Below are positions 23,053 to 36,607 of a DNA stretch of 64,000 nt, piece by piece. Under the pieces are notes generated by a model. The model saw nothing but the letters and a program-made list of their open reading frames with translations, was not told where the DNA came from and searched no databases. The translations under genes were made by a program, and so were the position numbers. Within the stretch, counting starts at the first letter, position 1. Every line of letters starts with the position of its first letter. Source of the DNA: Acanthaster planci (taxonomy: Eukaryota > Echinodermata > Asteroidea > Valvatida > Acanthasteridae); NCBI RefSeq assembly GCF_001949145.1, contig NW_019091357.1:60001-124000 (forward strand), given 5' to 3'.

Positions 23053-25814
23053 TTACGCTTGCACACTTACATACAGCAGGTTCTTGACAAAGTAAACGGG
23101 AGTCGCTTGTTTCTGAAGGACGCCCTCTATTGACTGGACCTGTTAAATGAATTCAGGAATTTCTTTTTGAGACACAGTTGTGGCCTTTGACGCAGCTTGA
23201 GCCACTCACACTATACTTTATTTGATTAGTTTGATTTTTTGATGAATCTCACAAAACTGGGCAGATAAACCCAAAGCATCAAACTGAGAAAATTAACTGT
23301 AAAAGGACCAGGCAACAAACACATACAAATACAGTTTTTCCTGAAATTTTAGAAATAAAGAAATTCCACTCACATTATCAAACCACCGTGATACATTCAT
23401 GTACTTCTCCTTTTCTTGGAAGGTCAGTGAAGACTGTACAAGCGAAAAAAATTATAAATCAGACTAAACATGTAACTTTAGTAATCTTTCTGGGAGTAAC
23501 AAGAGGAGAAATGAAAAAACCTATTACATGTCCCTATTATTAAATATCATTACATATGGACCTACTCTACATCACGCATATTGGTTTGTTCAGTTTTTGA
23601 AGGGAAATGGAGGCAAGACAAAATATTTAGGGAATTTGTTGTCTTCCAGCTACCATTGAAATCAACAAGCCTTTCTCTATCATTTCATCTATTCCCTCAT
23701 GGTGTCCTTGCAATTCATTTAGAGACATTGCTTTGTTTTGCAATTACCTGCAAGTATGAACTAAATCTGGTCTGCAGTGGAAACTTACCAAAGATGACTG
23801 TAATCCATACATGATCAGCAAATCGGGTAATGTGAGTCGCTCCCCAAGGAAATATGTTCTCGTAGAGAGATATATGTTAAGTTCCTGGTGGAGAAAATTG
23901 GACAAAGGAGGAGCAGTGTTAACAGAAACAGACAGAGAGTTTGACAATATAAGAATAAATACTGAAATATTGAACAATGCTATTATGAATGAAATAGGGT
24001 CCGTAAAACGGAGAAAAACGGATGAAGAAAGAAGAACAAATCTGTTGATTGAGGCCACTAAGCTTCAACAATGGATTCAACGATGGAAGGTTCTGATTTC
24101 TTTTATCAAGCATAAAAAAGGAAAAATCCAGGCAAGTACCTTGAGAACTGTTGAAGCATCTTTTTCAGCATGACACCTGTCAATGTCTGTGACTCTGTAT
24201 TCTAACCACTGTGAGACTGCGGCCCGTTCACCAGTATCATTTCCACCAATCAGATCATGCCGCCCTGCAGTCTTTGCCAAGTAAGTGGCAACAGATGAGA
24301 GTCCTCTGACTGTTGTTCCATTTAAAGTCAGGACTGGGACCTGTGAGTGTCATGAAGAAAATCACAGAAAACTAAGAATGATATACAGTGCAGTTTACAG
24401 TTGAAAATTAGTTGACCTTTTACTTCAAAGCGAGACTTACAAATTCACACCATTCACCCAAGGTGAAAGTTTAAATTAAATAAGAAAATTGACACAACTC
24501 CCTTCCCAATGCCACCTAAACAAAAGTCAAAGATCCTCTGATTTCAATTAACTTGAGCCAAAAGCCACGGTTACATCAAACTTTCTCTGATTAAAGGTTA
24601 ACTGCATTCTGCCATGGTACTCACTTGTTGCATTGTACAATCAAACCAGGTTAATAAAAGGCATTATTTATGATCTAGCATTGTTCATACAGCAAGGACA
24701 TCTTTAGGTCCAAATCCTTTTTTCTTCATCGTTTCTATCCCTGATAATACAAGATTTCCATTACAAGGTTATTTGGAAAGCCTGAGGACCTCTTATGAAT
24801 AAGGTTTGACTGTTAACATCAGTATGTGCAACTACACTGTACACTACGTCTTTCTTCGCGTTCTTACAAGTATGAAACTATGATTGACTCATTCAAGTCA
24901 TTCTTGTGGTCAGCAAGGTACATCACTGGTTCTTGTTTCTTGTCTCTGATTGGTCAGTGTTGGCTGTTCCTTACGCCTCCTCTACGCTACGTTGTACATG
25001 CATACTGGCCTACACCTCACTGAAAATATTCTGCAGTTATAGTTAACCCTAACAGTCCCCAATCCTCCAATTTCAATGTGATTCTACCAGAGTTGCTGAC
25101 TCGAGTCATGTGACTTGGACTCAAGTCGGACTTGAGTCACTATTTTTGTGACTTGTGACTTGACCTGTAAATACCAGCTTTGACTCATGACTTGACTTGG
25201 ACTTGCACAAAAATGACGTTACCAACTCAAGTCAGACGCTACTTGACTGGCCCCATATATTTTTATCACTCGTAACTTCGTAAGTTGACGTCTGGATCTT
25301 TTTGCTGATTGCAGCTGCACAAAATAATGCACAGCTTGACTTGTACAGTACTTAGACAAAGAGACTTTTGACTTGACTTGTGTTTAGACCAAATGACTTG
25401 TGACTTGACTTGAGTTGACTTGCCCTGTGGCCAAATGACTTATGACTTGACTTGGACTTGCAAAAAATGACTTACTGCCACCTCTGGATTTTATATACAC
25501 TAGGGGGTTAAGGTTTTGGAATATTGATTGACCACATTATACCAAAAGACTTGTCCTTATTTATCATACTGCCTAGAAGAAAACAAGTGATTCCCGGTAC
25601 AAACTTTGAAATGAACATGATGAATGGACAAGAAGACTGCCCCTTTTTGGACAGGCTCCGACACGCCTCAACTCAAAAAGTGTACCACTACCTGTGTTCC
25701 GAATCAGCGAAAATATTTCAGTTTTACCTTGGTTTCACTGTTAACGTTTACTTTTACGCCTGTGACATTCAAAAATCTAGCTAAGGCCTTCAGATCCTGT
25801 TTAATATCTGCCAT
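23053..25814 (-). CDS. EEF1E1: Eukaryotic translation elongation factor 1 epsilon-1 (AIMP3/p18)
   Basis: Non-enzymatic scaffold subunit of the multi-tRNA-synthetase complex with a glutathione-S-transferase C-terminal-like fold. Five exons in transcription order: 25728-25814, 24140-24340, 23789-23884, 23374-23433, 23053-23139. All are phase 0 and sum to 528 bases plus stop handling, giving 176 aa against 174 in the human protein. Landmarks matching the family are VPVLTLNGTTVRGLSS, GERAAVSQWLEYRVT (about residues 65-80), FLGERLTLPDLLIMYGLQ in the helical half, QEKEKYMNVSRWFDN, and a C-terminal VYFVKNLLY. The start MADIKQDLKALARFL is the only in-frame ATG with good context. The gene is head to head with the ENPP-like gene. 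Confidence 0.93.
25098..25486. repeat. GACTTG-rich simple/tandem repeat
   Basis: Dense irregular repetition of 'gacttgacttg', 'gacttgtgacttg' and the inverse 'caagtc' forms, lying in the first intron of EEF1E1. It begins with a short palindromic stretch (gactcgagtc and gacttggactcaagtc). It is of the type that expands by slippage; no coding content. Confidence 0.75.
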
Positions 25815-26317
25815 TTCTGATGATCCCGCACGAGGCCTGCGGCAAAACGTTCAAAGTTTAATTTAGCATATGTTTCTCAAATAGCGCCCTCATTTGTTTA
25901 AGTTGAGCAAAGTAACCTCAATCAACTTTCACAAGTCGTTTGTAAAAATATAGATCCAGAATTTTAGACTTGGAGAAGAAAATCTGCGAAAAAATTATGC
26001 TTTCAGTAGTTTTATCTATGTGATATAAACTTATTCATTCATCAATTATTTCTATCTTGTGTACAGCAATATGTGTTTATTTTCTACCTGAGGACGTAGA
26101 GAATGTTTATGTTGTGATTATTCGGTTTAGTATGTCATTGTACTCAATGTACATGTACATATACATGTACAATGCAGCGGTGCCGTGCCGTGCGTATGCC
26201 ATTGATGCAACTTCAGAAAAGTGGCCGTTCTCTTTTGTTGGAGCATTAAATCTTGTCCTCTGACCTCACATAACCAGCCGTTTTCTCTGTGATTGTGCCA
26301 GGGACTAAATCAACAAG
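25815..26317. promoter_or_regulatory. Putative bidirectional promoter between EEF1E1 and the ENPP-like gene
   Basis: Only 503 bases separate two divergent start codons. Both 5' untranslated regions and promoters must lie here unless there are upstream non-coding exons. No TATA box was assignable. An ACATGTACAT-rich motif cluster lies at 26146-26170. Confidence 0.5.
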
Positions 26318-29300
26318 ATGTCGGGGTCAATTTATAACTACAGTGACTCTGATTATGAAATGGTTGATCCGCTAAAGGAGTCCTGGAATCGGACCCCGGA
26401 GAGCGGAAATTCCAGCACAGTCGAGCCGGAGCCAACGCGACGAGCTCCCGTAGCAAGCCCAAGGAAGCCGCCTCGTCCTGCGAGTATGGCAGGGGTAGCA
26501 CCACGGAACCACAATGGAGAAAAGAGTACAGATGTATGTGGTTTGTTGACTCTCTTTGCTCGTTCAAATATTTGCTATGTCGGCGAACAGTTTTTCCTAT
26601 CCGAATCAGAAACTTTTTTAATTACGTCACTCGTACATATATTTTGAGTCAAACTCAAATGCTACCAAACTGCTACTTGTGTCTTCTTATCCCATTATTG
26701 TAGGGCTTTAGAAACTTGACTGGAATTACCTTCAAGTATGACAACCTGACAACTGATAGTTACTACACTTTGTTTTTCTAGTAATAATATGTAGGGCCTA
26801 GGCCTGTTGTGGCCTGATGTTGACAACCAGAATGTGTAAGCAGAGTGTTTGTGTATGAGTTAGTTGTTCTTTGAAAATTATACAATTTTCAAAGAAATAG
26901 AAATCTAATATGGGCATTTCTTAAACTCATAAGACACATCTTTTAAAGTTTTATCATATGCAAAAGATTACACCAAAAATTTCCACAAAGGGGTGAGTGA
27001 AAAAAATAATTCTAAGCTGTTTTAAAACTGCTATTTACTCTTCACATTTAAGCCAATATATTACATTTTTTACCTTTTTCATTTTCTCTCAGTCTTCAAT
27101 ACAGATGGAGGATATTCATGTCACAGAGCCACGATACTCAGAGGTCCCTGAATACGAACCGGATTTTGTCCAACCCAAAGTTCAACCTACAATAAAAACC
27201 AACCCCAGCATGTTCAAGCCTGTTGAGTCCAGCTCCATCGAACCAAAGGTCCATTCCACAACTGAAACTAGTCCCAACAGGTACAGCTCTGAACCACCTC
27301 AAAATAGAAGCACCCAGTCTCAGTCCCCTGCAAAGAATTCTGTGCGAACAGAACCACTCAGCAAAGAGGAACGGAAGAAAGCAGTGTTGGCTAATAAAAT
27401 CAAAGCAGCTGTAAGTTTTTTTTTAGTTGAATAAGAAAGTTCCATGCACAATCATACAATCTGATTTGTTGATAGATATTATGTGTTTGATAAGGATGGA
27501 TTGAAACACACCTGCAGGATCAGTATAAAATTATCAACAAAGTTGTTTTTAAACCTTATGTAGTGTTTGGTGTGGACATTTAACACTTTCACTGTTGATA
27601 AGCAATACCTCTTAAGACTCAGTAATATGAGTTTCTTACAGTTTCAGAAGAATTTTTCCAAAATTGGCATCATGGCTTTATATAAAAGACAGATAAGGAT
27701 CTGGATTTGAATTCCAGTATTACAAAGTCTGTATAGTTTTTCTACTAAAAATGGAATATCACTGATTATTCTCTGTCAGGTTGAACCTAATGATGAAAAT
27801 GACGATTATGAAAATTCATTTATGCAGCGACACCGTCGTCCCATAATGGTGAGGAATGAAAAGTTTGCCAACAACTCAAAATGGGAAAGTTTTAAATTTG
27901 TTTCACACACTAACCACTATAACACTTGAGACATTCTTACCTCCTGCTTGTTGAATTGCCATTCAGTTTCAAATGTAATCATGTTGTAAAATGTATGTAT
28001 AGGTAGGCTGTCCTAATCCTTCTAACAAATTCGGTAGTTAGAAGAAGGAATTCACTATCAATAAACGTTCTGATTCAAAAAGAGACCAGTATGAAACCAC
28101 TTTGCACAGACGTGTCTTGGTGAGTTGTGTATTGATTGGGATGAAATCATTTGTAAGTGAATCTCTGGCTTGTCCACCCAAACATCTAGAAATGGCATCA
28201 TGGAAAAACTCCAAGGAGTAGAGTTGCTTTAAAGTACACATACAACAATCCAAATCAATTATGTTGTGTCCTAATCCTTCTCTACATGTATAACCCCTAC
28301 CTATCTGCTAACCCCTACCTATCTGGAAACTGTTGTAAATAGTCTAACATTTCTGTGAGCATGTTTGTAAATAAGAAAAACGAAATTGCATGGCATTGTA
28401 GCACAGTTACACAGGGGATACTTGGACTGTTTTCAAAATTAAGTTTGAAATAGTTGAATTTCAAACAGGGTTAATTGATAAATGGAGACCATCTTATCCT
28501 TCCTTCTTTCAATGTCAGACTCACTAACCAAGTTACTAGCAAAAGCATCACTCACACTATGGAACTCTGGAAGTGCTATCCAACATGTTGACATCTTGTT
28601 TCTTGGGATAACGACATGATACAGGAAAGATGTTCACAACCTGAGCTAATTTATCTTGAGATGACGACATCGTAAAAGTTGGATGCGCCATCCTGCGTAT
28701 TTATCATGGGATGACGACTTTGTAAAAGGGTAGACATCAAACTTGCTGGATGTCATCATGGAATAAGTTATCTAAGGATGTCGTCATCCCGTGATAAATA
28801 CGCAGGATGTCAATGTCTTGCCTTTATTATGCCATCATCCCTAGAAAAAATATGTCAAGATCTCGACAAGTCAGATGGCACTTCCAGAGCTGCGTATTAC
28901 TCACAGCATGATTATTGTTTTCAATTGCTGTTGTCTTTCACTTTCAGCAGAATATCAACCTTTGAGTTGAGTGTTTATGCATACCCTTTAACACATGAAA
29001 CAGCCAACTATTCCTTATTTTGAGGCAGAACCACACAATCTACTGTGTTTAATCCACACTCCTCTGAATGTTCTGCTCTGTTTTTCAGCTTGTTGTTTTT
29101 CTACTGCTTGTTGCATTGGCCATAGCACTTGGAATCGGTGCCAGAAATGCCTCCAGTAAGTCTACATGTACTAACAGGTGTTTGTGAAGGTTTTCAATTC
29201 ACCATGGAAAAAGGTACTCTCTGTGGAGATATAGGTCAAAGCAGCATTGACATTTTACAATACATAAGTGCTTCAGCATACATCAGACTGCATGTACCAT

Positions 29301-32300
29301 TTACATGGAAAATGTTATTGCTCTCAGTTAAAGGGGTACATGTGTGTGGCCTCTGATTTAGGACGAAGGTGCTTTCGTGACAGTTGAGTATAACAGGGTA
29401 TGTTTCTGTTTGTGTGGTTTAACATTTTAGGAACTATCATTAAAGCCATTATTATACAGAATTTGTAACTTGTGATCTGGAAATCTTTGAAGTTACAAAC
29501 TCACGCCGGTATGCACGTTTAGCTGAAAATCTGTCAATACTGACAAGTTATTCATGGTGCATTCACTTTTTTCCTCATTATTTAGTGGTTAGCTTCTCCG
29601 GAGCTTTCTCTAAGAACAAAGGCAAGCAGTGTGTGCACATGTGTAGGAACATGGACAGGTGAGTTATCTTCTAGAGCAGGATATATTTGTACTCATGTAC
29701 AGTACTTGAGGGATTTATCAGACAAAATAGCACTTCAAGTGGCTGATAGGTAATTGGATATCTGTTTTCAGAAGAACTGAAGTATGCGAGGGAGACTTGT
29801 AGTAAAACAACTTTATTTTCAAGCAAAGTGCACGCACGTACATAGCATTATTAGACTGTTCCTTTTTTTCTAGATATCCTACTTCCCCATTGGTTGTGAT
29901 CGCTCTGAATGGGTTTCAAAGTAACTTCTTCCAGTACCAGTCACTAGTCAGCAATATTGCACGCCTTGGTATGTATAAAACATTCATCTCATGCCATTTG
30001 TCTGCAACTTAGCCTGCGTTTTATCAATTTAAATGGATTGACTCTGGATCTAAATTTTCATTTTACCGTATAAGTCCCATTGACTTGTGTTTGTATGTTT
30101 CATTTGTTGTAAACCAAATGTGACTGATGGTTCTTTTTCTATCACAGCTGAATGTGGCGTCCATGGCAACACAATTTCATCATATCCATCAACAGCTATA
30201 CCTGATTTGTATTCCATTGTTACTGTAAGTATGACGTTTAAAATATGACTTCTTTCTTAACTTCATGTGTTTCTGAATATTTGCTGATTAGAGTATGTTA
30301 TTGTGTTGTTCCTATATTAGGGTATTTACCCAGCATATCATGGGAAAGCTGCTGATTGGCTCAGAGTTTATGGCTTAAACGAGACGGAATTTGGTCCTGC
30401 TGAACGTCCCAATACCTACAGCAGGATAGATCCAAAATGGTTCCAGCAAAATGGGGTGAGATGATACTGTCAACTCTCTGATTGTGTTTTCCACAGAAAG
30501 GGAAATGTTGACTTGAAACAAGAATTTTATTCCTGTCAAGAGTGACTGGACTGTAAAATAAACTCTGTAATAGTTTAAGGTTTGTTCTTTTCTTTCCAAC
30601 AGCTTTGGGGAATTGCTGCAGACCAAGGCCATCTGACTGCTAGTCATTCATGGATTGGACGAGAAGGCAACATTGACGAAGACCAACCCCCTTCACCATC
30701 ATATTATCAGACATATGACAGGTTGTTATCACGGAAACAGACCATCAAATTCCAGAATAAGTTGACGTTCTTTCAGGAGAGAAGGCACTGATTTGAGAAG
30801 GAGAAATGTTCTGTTCTTTCAATCACTGTCCAGTGCTGCTGTGTTGTTTTTGGATAATGGACTTAACTTAAATTTCTTTGTTCTTTCTCTAAGTGTAACA
30901 AATCTATCCCTTTGAAGTAGCAATGGATTGTTGCCTAAAGCAGGGAGGCCAACTTTAAGATATTCTGTGATATTCCTCTTCCAGTGGAATCAGCTACCGG
31001 GACCGGATTCAGACAGTAGTCAACTGGTTGCACCTAAACCCATCAGAAAGGTTAACAGAATTTATAGAGAATTTTAAAATCATTGATTGCAGCAATAATT
31101 CATAAATATACACAGTTCAGTTTTTTGTGTTACTTCACACTCTGCACTCATCAACTTTTTCGGTGTACCGATTAAATACCTTTTTAATATGCCTGTTCCA
31201 ACACATTTTTACAAGGTTTGTTCTAATTTCCAGGCCAGATTTTATTACAGTCTACTTTGAAGATCCTGGAGTAACAGTTCAGAAGTACGGCATAGAATCT
31301 GATCAGGTAAACAATCATCTTAACAGTTTCACAGCTGCAACAAATTGTTTTCAGGGTATAGAAGTGAAAAATGGATGTTCCAAAGTAAATTGTTGTTTCT
31401 GCCGACTGACTGAATAATCGAGCTATGATCAAGGGTGCATCGGTATCTGGTTTGACGTCTTGTGTGAGGAGATGATCCTTGTTTTTAAGATCTATTTTGC
31501 CTCTCAACAGACCATGGATAGCCTAGCTAAAGTGGACAGTGCAATAGGCATCCTTCTGGACTCCCTGTTTGAGGAGATGGATCTTGGCTGTATTAATGTC
31601 ATGGTTGTATCAACAGGTGGATTTGCTGACAGAAACTGTGATAGGACCTACTATCTTATTGATGTGAGTTCTAAATTGTTTATTGTTGTGGAATGCCTGA
31701 TTTTTTGTGTAAAATGAAAATGATGGTCTTAAAATCACAAGGCATAGCTTCCTGAGTATATTTTCTGAAGACAATGTGCATTTTTGTTCATCTCAGGACT
31801 TGCCCAATGTTGGTGATTTCAGTTTGCTTCCTGATTCTGTTACGTCTGTGGGTAAGATAACTGCAACTGACAGAGGTAAATTGGGTTTAATTAAGTTCAG
31901 AGAATAATTGTGTTCATGTGGGTGTTTGCTTCAATACTGGCAGATTTGATTTGGTAACATTGTTTTGTTTATACTTACATGTAGCTATATAAATTATGCA
32001 CAAAGTACATCACCATAATTTCAAAAGGATTAAGTTTTAAAGTGTCAAAAATCTGCAATTTTTATTTACTACAGCTCCACTAGAAATGGACACTGCAGAG
32101 GAAATTATGGAACATTTACAGGTAGGTACATATCCAACCGCAAAGTAGGAAAACATATATTCATCCCATTTGGTGTGAGGAGATCAGTGGGCAGGTACAT
32201 GTTACTCTATCAAGCCATGTCTACATTGTCAAGCTTCTTGGAACCAAACCAATTGTAACCCTAATTTAAACTTTTATCCCATGCAGTGTAAAGTCAACCA

Positions 32301-35300
32301 TGGGCAGGTGTTTACTAAGAGACTGCTACCTGTTCAGCTGCATGCCTCCTACGGTCTTCAATATGAAGATGCAGTTGTACTGATGGAAGAAGGATGGACA
32401 TTTTCAAAGTAAGATTTCCTGTCAAAAGCATGAACATCTGTTGCATTAATCACACAAACAATTCTTATTTCAACAAGTACATTTAGAAAGAAACTTACTC
32501 ATCTGACAAGAATTTCTGTTTGTCATACTTCTACTCCTCCTTTTTCTTACCTTCTGGCTACATTGTTCTCACATCTGTTAGTAAGTTAGTTTCATTTCTC
32601 CAATTCTTCTAGACAACAAGAAGGTTACGATCGTACGAACTGCAAAGGTGCCTCTGATGGGTTCAACCCATACAGCTCCAACATGCAGGTATTAGTTCAC
32701 AAATGGACAAGGTGTATCTAGATTTCTTTAATATAAATTTTGCAAAACATCAGAAGCTCAATTGGCTTTACGTTGCAAAAAACCCGAGATTGTCTAAGGT
32801 TACTGATTCCTTTTCAGGGGATGTTTGTTGGTTTTGGAAAGGGCTTTAAGACAGCCAAGACAGTCCCAGCAGTCAGAAATGTGGATCTTTTTAACCTCAT
32901 GGCAGGTAGGAATACTCAGTACTCACTCAGTTTTAAAAGACAAGGTATTGTGAAATATTAACTTAGTAACAGTAGAGTTTGTTAACCCTAATAATCCGTT
33001 GATCTGTTTACCATCACATACCATGAAATCCACGACAAAGGATATCTCAAGCAGCTGGAATATTCATTGAATGTTTGGAATATGGAACCCAAAAGTGCAC
33101 AATCACTTTCAAAGTTTCCAAGTTCACCATTCATCCTGGTGTACAGAACTCGTCAATGTGACTCCAGGAGAGAACAATGGTACAGCAGGCATTTTCAGCA
33201 ATGTCCTGACATCTCCTAAGATGCAAGACACAGTTGCCGTGGAGTTCTCATCCCCAAGAAATGCAGAATGCAGTTACCCAGGGAATGACAATGAGTATGA
33301 TCAAAGACAGCTCGACTCTGATACAGGTTGTGTTTGCACCCAAGCAGTCCTAAATGTAAGTTTTTGAGAAAGTGACGGACTTCATCAGATTTACAATTTT
33401 CTGTCAGAAGAAAATGAAAAAGTGTCATTGTACATGTGAGAAATCAAGTTATCAGGTAATGCCATTACTAATGAGACATACAATTTTAAGATTTAACATG
33501 GCTGTTTTCTGAAAAAGCATTATGGAATGACTGTGTTGTTTCTTTACCTATGAAAAAAATGTCTTCTTTTCTGTACATCTTTTGCACACATTGACTATGA
33601 AGTATCTGTTATTAGATGTCACTTTTCAGTCTTACCCAGAAACCCGAGAAGTCACACTGAAGGATATAAATAACAACCTCAGACAAACAAATGGTAAGCA
33701 CCAGTCAGATTATTTACATTTTGTCGCAGTGCTGTAACACATTTGAAGTGGTTTGCTCTGAGATCAAAATTTCCTTCTTTCATTGAAAGTCCCTGTTCAT
33801 TAAAAGCAACAATCAAAGATTTTCTGATTTTTATCATCCACCAGCATGCCAACTGAGATTGGATAAGTCAAAGAAAGTTCTTTTGTACCATTTTTAGTGC
33901 CAGCTTCCAGGCAAAGAAATGCTCCCTTTGGTTTCCCAAGGATCTCCAGGAATGTCGGTTCTACAGGCCAAGATTACTGTGAGCTGTATCAGTCAAACTT
34001 CATCACAGTCTACGAAAACAAACTCAAAATTCCACTCTTTGCTACCTTTACTGTACAAAGAAATGTAAGTTGAAATGAACATTTTCTTGTTTTATTCTTA
34101 TTGATTCTGTTTCTAGTATGACATATATGACATTGCACCATGAACAACTCCATCTTGTATTCCTTAACTTATTATGTATTACATTTTATTTGTTTGTTAG
34201 TCTGGCACAACAACACTGATAGGAAACTGCCTGCGATATGACGTTAGACTACAACCGGATAAATCACCGAAATGTTCAAACTATGACAGTAATAGCAATC
34301 CACAACTGCCCATCAACATAGTGCAGGGATTATTGTATGATCCATGTAAGTTAAATGATCTAATTTTTTATTCTCTTTCGGTGTTTATGTCTGTCATAGT
34401 TTCATTTTCTCAGATAAACCATTGATCTGCCTTTCATTTTTTTTGTATTTAAACATAACTTATTGAGAATAGAAAAGGGACTTTTTTCCAGACGATAGAT
34501 TTTAGGACAACTCACAGTTAAACAAATGTCTCAGGATATGTCTCATTTGTCATCTGTTTTCATTTCAACTTTTTCAGCTTTGGCAGATTCAGTGAATGAT
34601 GAATTGAATGCATTAACGTCAGCCAACATCATACCTCAGTATGCTGCTTTCCAACAAAGTAAGGAGACTTAACTCTTCTTTAAAGCAAGAAGAATGCAGC
34701 GCCAGTACTATTACATCAATGAAGAGTAGATATCTGTGCAAGAAAACGTGCAAGACATGAATTTATTCAAAAAAATAATAGGTGTGACTTATCAACTTCA
34801 CATTTTGAGCAATTATCAGCCAACTGTATCTTAACTTTGACTTCACTTCCAGATGTGTGGTTGCCATTGGCTGCTAGAATTCGTCAATGGGCCAATCAGA
34901 GCAATCGATCACTTGAGATGAATGTTGTGGTTGGTCCAGTGTATGATTGGAACTCTGATACTTTACAGGATACTTACAAACAGCTTGCAGCAAGGTAAGT
35001 CAAAAGTAACTTGAAATGCAACCAAATGGCTAGGTTGCAGTAAGGAGACAAATTATTATTACCACTCATGGGTCATTAGGGAGACATTCCCATAAGAACA
35101 TGCACAAAATTTTTCCAACTTTACTGTCCCATAATTCAATATTCCCTAATCNNNNNNNNNNNNNNNNNNNNNNNNNNNNNNNNNNNNNNNNNNNNNNNNN
35201 NNNNNNNNNNNNNNNNNNNNNNNNNNNNNNNNNNNNNNNNNNNNNNNNNNNNNNNNNNNNNNNNNNNCTATTCCATACAAATTATTTCTTTCAACTTGTC

Positions 35301-36082
35301 AACTTACCACACCTTAGTAGTTGATGAAATAAAGGCAGCACAACTTCCTTACTTCCAATCTGTTGTGAAAATTATTCTTGTGTAGTCTACGCTCTCATTA
35401 TCTAATTAATCATGCACATTACTCACTCAGAGTAAACAAGAGGCACAAATCCGTTGTGTTCTTTGCTTGACTCATGCTTTTTTTTTGCTGTACATCCACC
35501 CCTACTCATCAGCCAAGCCTGGGTTGTCGACACTCCAGTCCCATCCCATTACTTCATAGTTGCTTCAAGATGTAAGGAAGACATCAGTTTAACAATGTGC
35601 TCCTTACATTCACTTGAAGTGGTGTCCTTCGTTCTGCCCAATACTGACACCATCAGAATCTGCAAGGTATGTTGCAAAGGACACCAGATTGAAATCAGTG
35701 TATACTGTACTTGTAGGTTCTAAATCTTAATTTAAGCAACTTTTATATGCGACTGAAAGTTTAAATTTGGCTCAGCCTGTTTAAGCAGAAAACAATTAAA
35801 CACTGAGTGTAAAATGCTGCCCTGTGATCTTGGCTAACAGAACGGGACTAGAATAACCAATTGAAAGTTGAACTTGTTTCAAGACTTGATTTCAAACGTT
35901 TCCTGGAACTTTCTCTACAGACATTTGATGACTACCTTTGGACCCACATGACATCACTTCAAGACCTAGAACTGATCACAGGACTACAACTGTTCCCTGA
36001 CATGAGTGCTGATGAAGAACTGAAAATTGAATTCCTTCAATTCAAAACAAAGATGCCAACAACGTCACCGTGGATGGCGTAA
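26318..36082 (+). CDS. ENPP-family type II membrane protein, predicted catalytically inactive
   Basis: 25 exons, first 26318-26533, 27093-27410, 27780-27848, 29089-29155 (membrane helix); last 35921-36082. All phases match and total 2973 bases (990 aa). Residues 1-201 are a cytosolic tail, about 202-218 the signal anchor, then a short Cys-containing linker with no somatomedin-B domains. About 250-600 is the phosphodiesterase fold (SIVTGIYPAYHG, SSNMQGMFVGFGKGFK) and about 650-990 the nuclease-like domain (VVVGPVYDWNSDTL, VPSHYFIVASRC). ENPP enzymes hydrolyse phosphodiesters with a Thr nucleophile and two zinc ions. Here the Asp in LDGF is Asn260, the Thr is Ala296, the Asn is Asp299, the Asp/His of the EPDSSGH motif are Gly424/Gln428, and those of SDHG are Thr471/Gly472. 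Divergence is confined to catalytic positions while the frame is intact, so a pseudoenzyme is the best call. Confidence 0.9.
28585..28815. repeat. Palindromic and tandem dispersed repeat in an intron
   Basis: 28689-28718 and 28780-28809 are inverted copies (catcctgcgtatttatca and its reverse complement). Upstream, diverged units of 'ttatc.tg.gatgacgaca' recur near 28600, 28648 and 28700. The arrangement resembles a foldback MITE or a decayed repeat family. It lies in the third intron of the ENPP-like gene. Confidence 0.6.
35152..35267. other. Assembly gap (116 N)
   Basis: Unknown bases within an intron of the ENPP-like gene. The flanking exons at 34853-34994 and 35513-35666 join in the same phase and match the family's spacing, so no exon appears to be lost. 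Confidence 0.98.
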
Positions 36083-36607
36083 CCTCAGGTTGGAGACAAC
36101 TTTTGCCAATGTTTAAAACCAAAAATACAAACTTTACATAAACCAGGAAGTTGACAAAGTCCTTTGATAGGTGCAGCATTCAAGATATTCCATCTTCATA
36201 TCACATTCCTCTTGTTTGTCTCTGTGCAAGCAGAAAAATTACAGTTCACTGTCTGAAGACCAAAATATGTTAGGTTAAGTTTCCAAACATTTGAACATTT
36301 ACACTGAATGAATCCTTTCAAATCTTCAGAGGAACCTTAGTGGATTCACGCCTCAGGCTGAGTTTGGGGCAGGATTGAGGAAAAATTAGAGTTGAAAATG
36401 AATTTTAGTACATGTATTTAACAATTGTCTAATGATAGCTATATGCATCCATGCATAATTTTCTAACATTGCTTCGTGAAATCAAACCCGTGTGTATTCA
36501 AGAACAGAAGATGCAAAACAATGCACAACAAAATACAAAGGATGACTTTGAGATGTCTGTGCCAGTCAAAATAATGCTTGGAATTTGGAAGATAAATTAC
36601 AGAAGGT

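Noticed and set aside
25098-25486. Possible CRISPR-like array (regular GACTTG repeats)
   Set aside because: Repeats are irregular, have no unique spacers, and lie in an intron of an animal gene.
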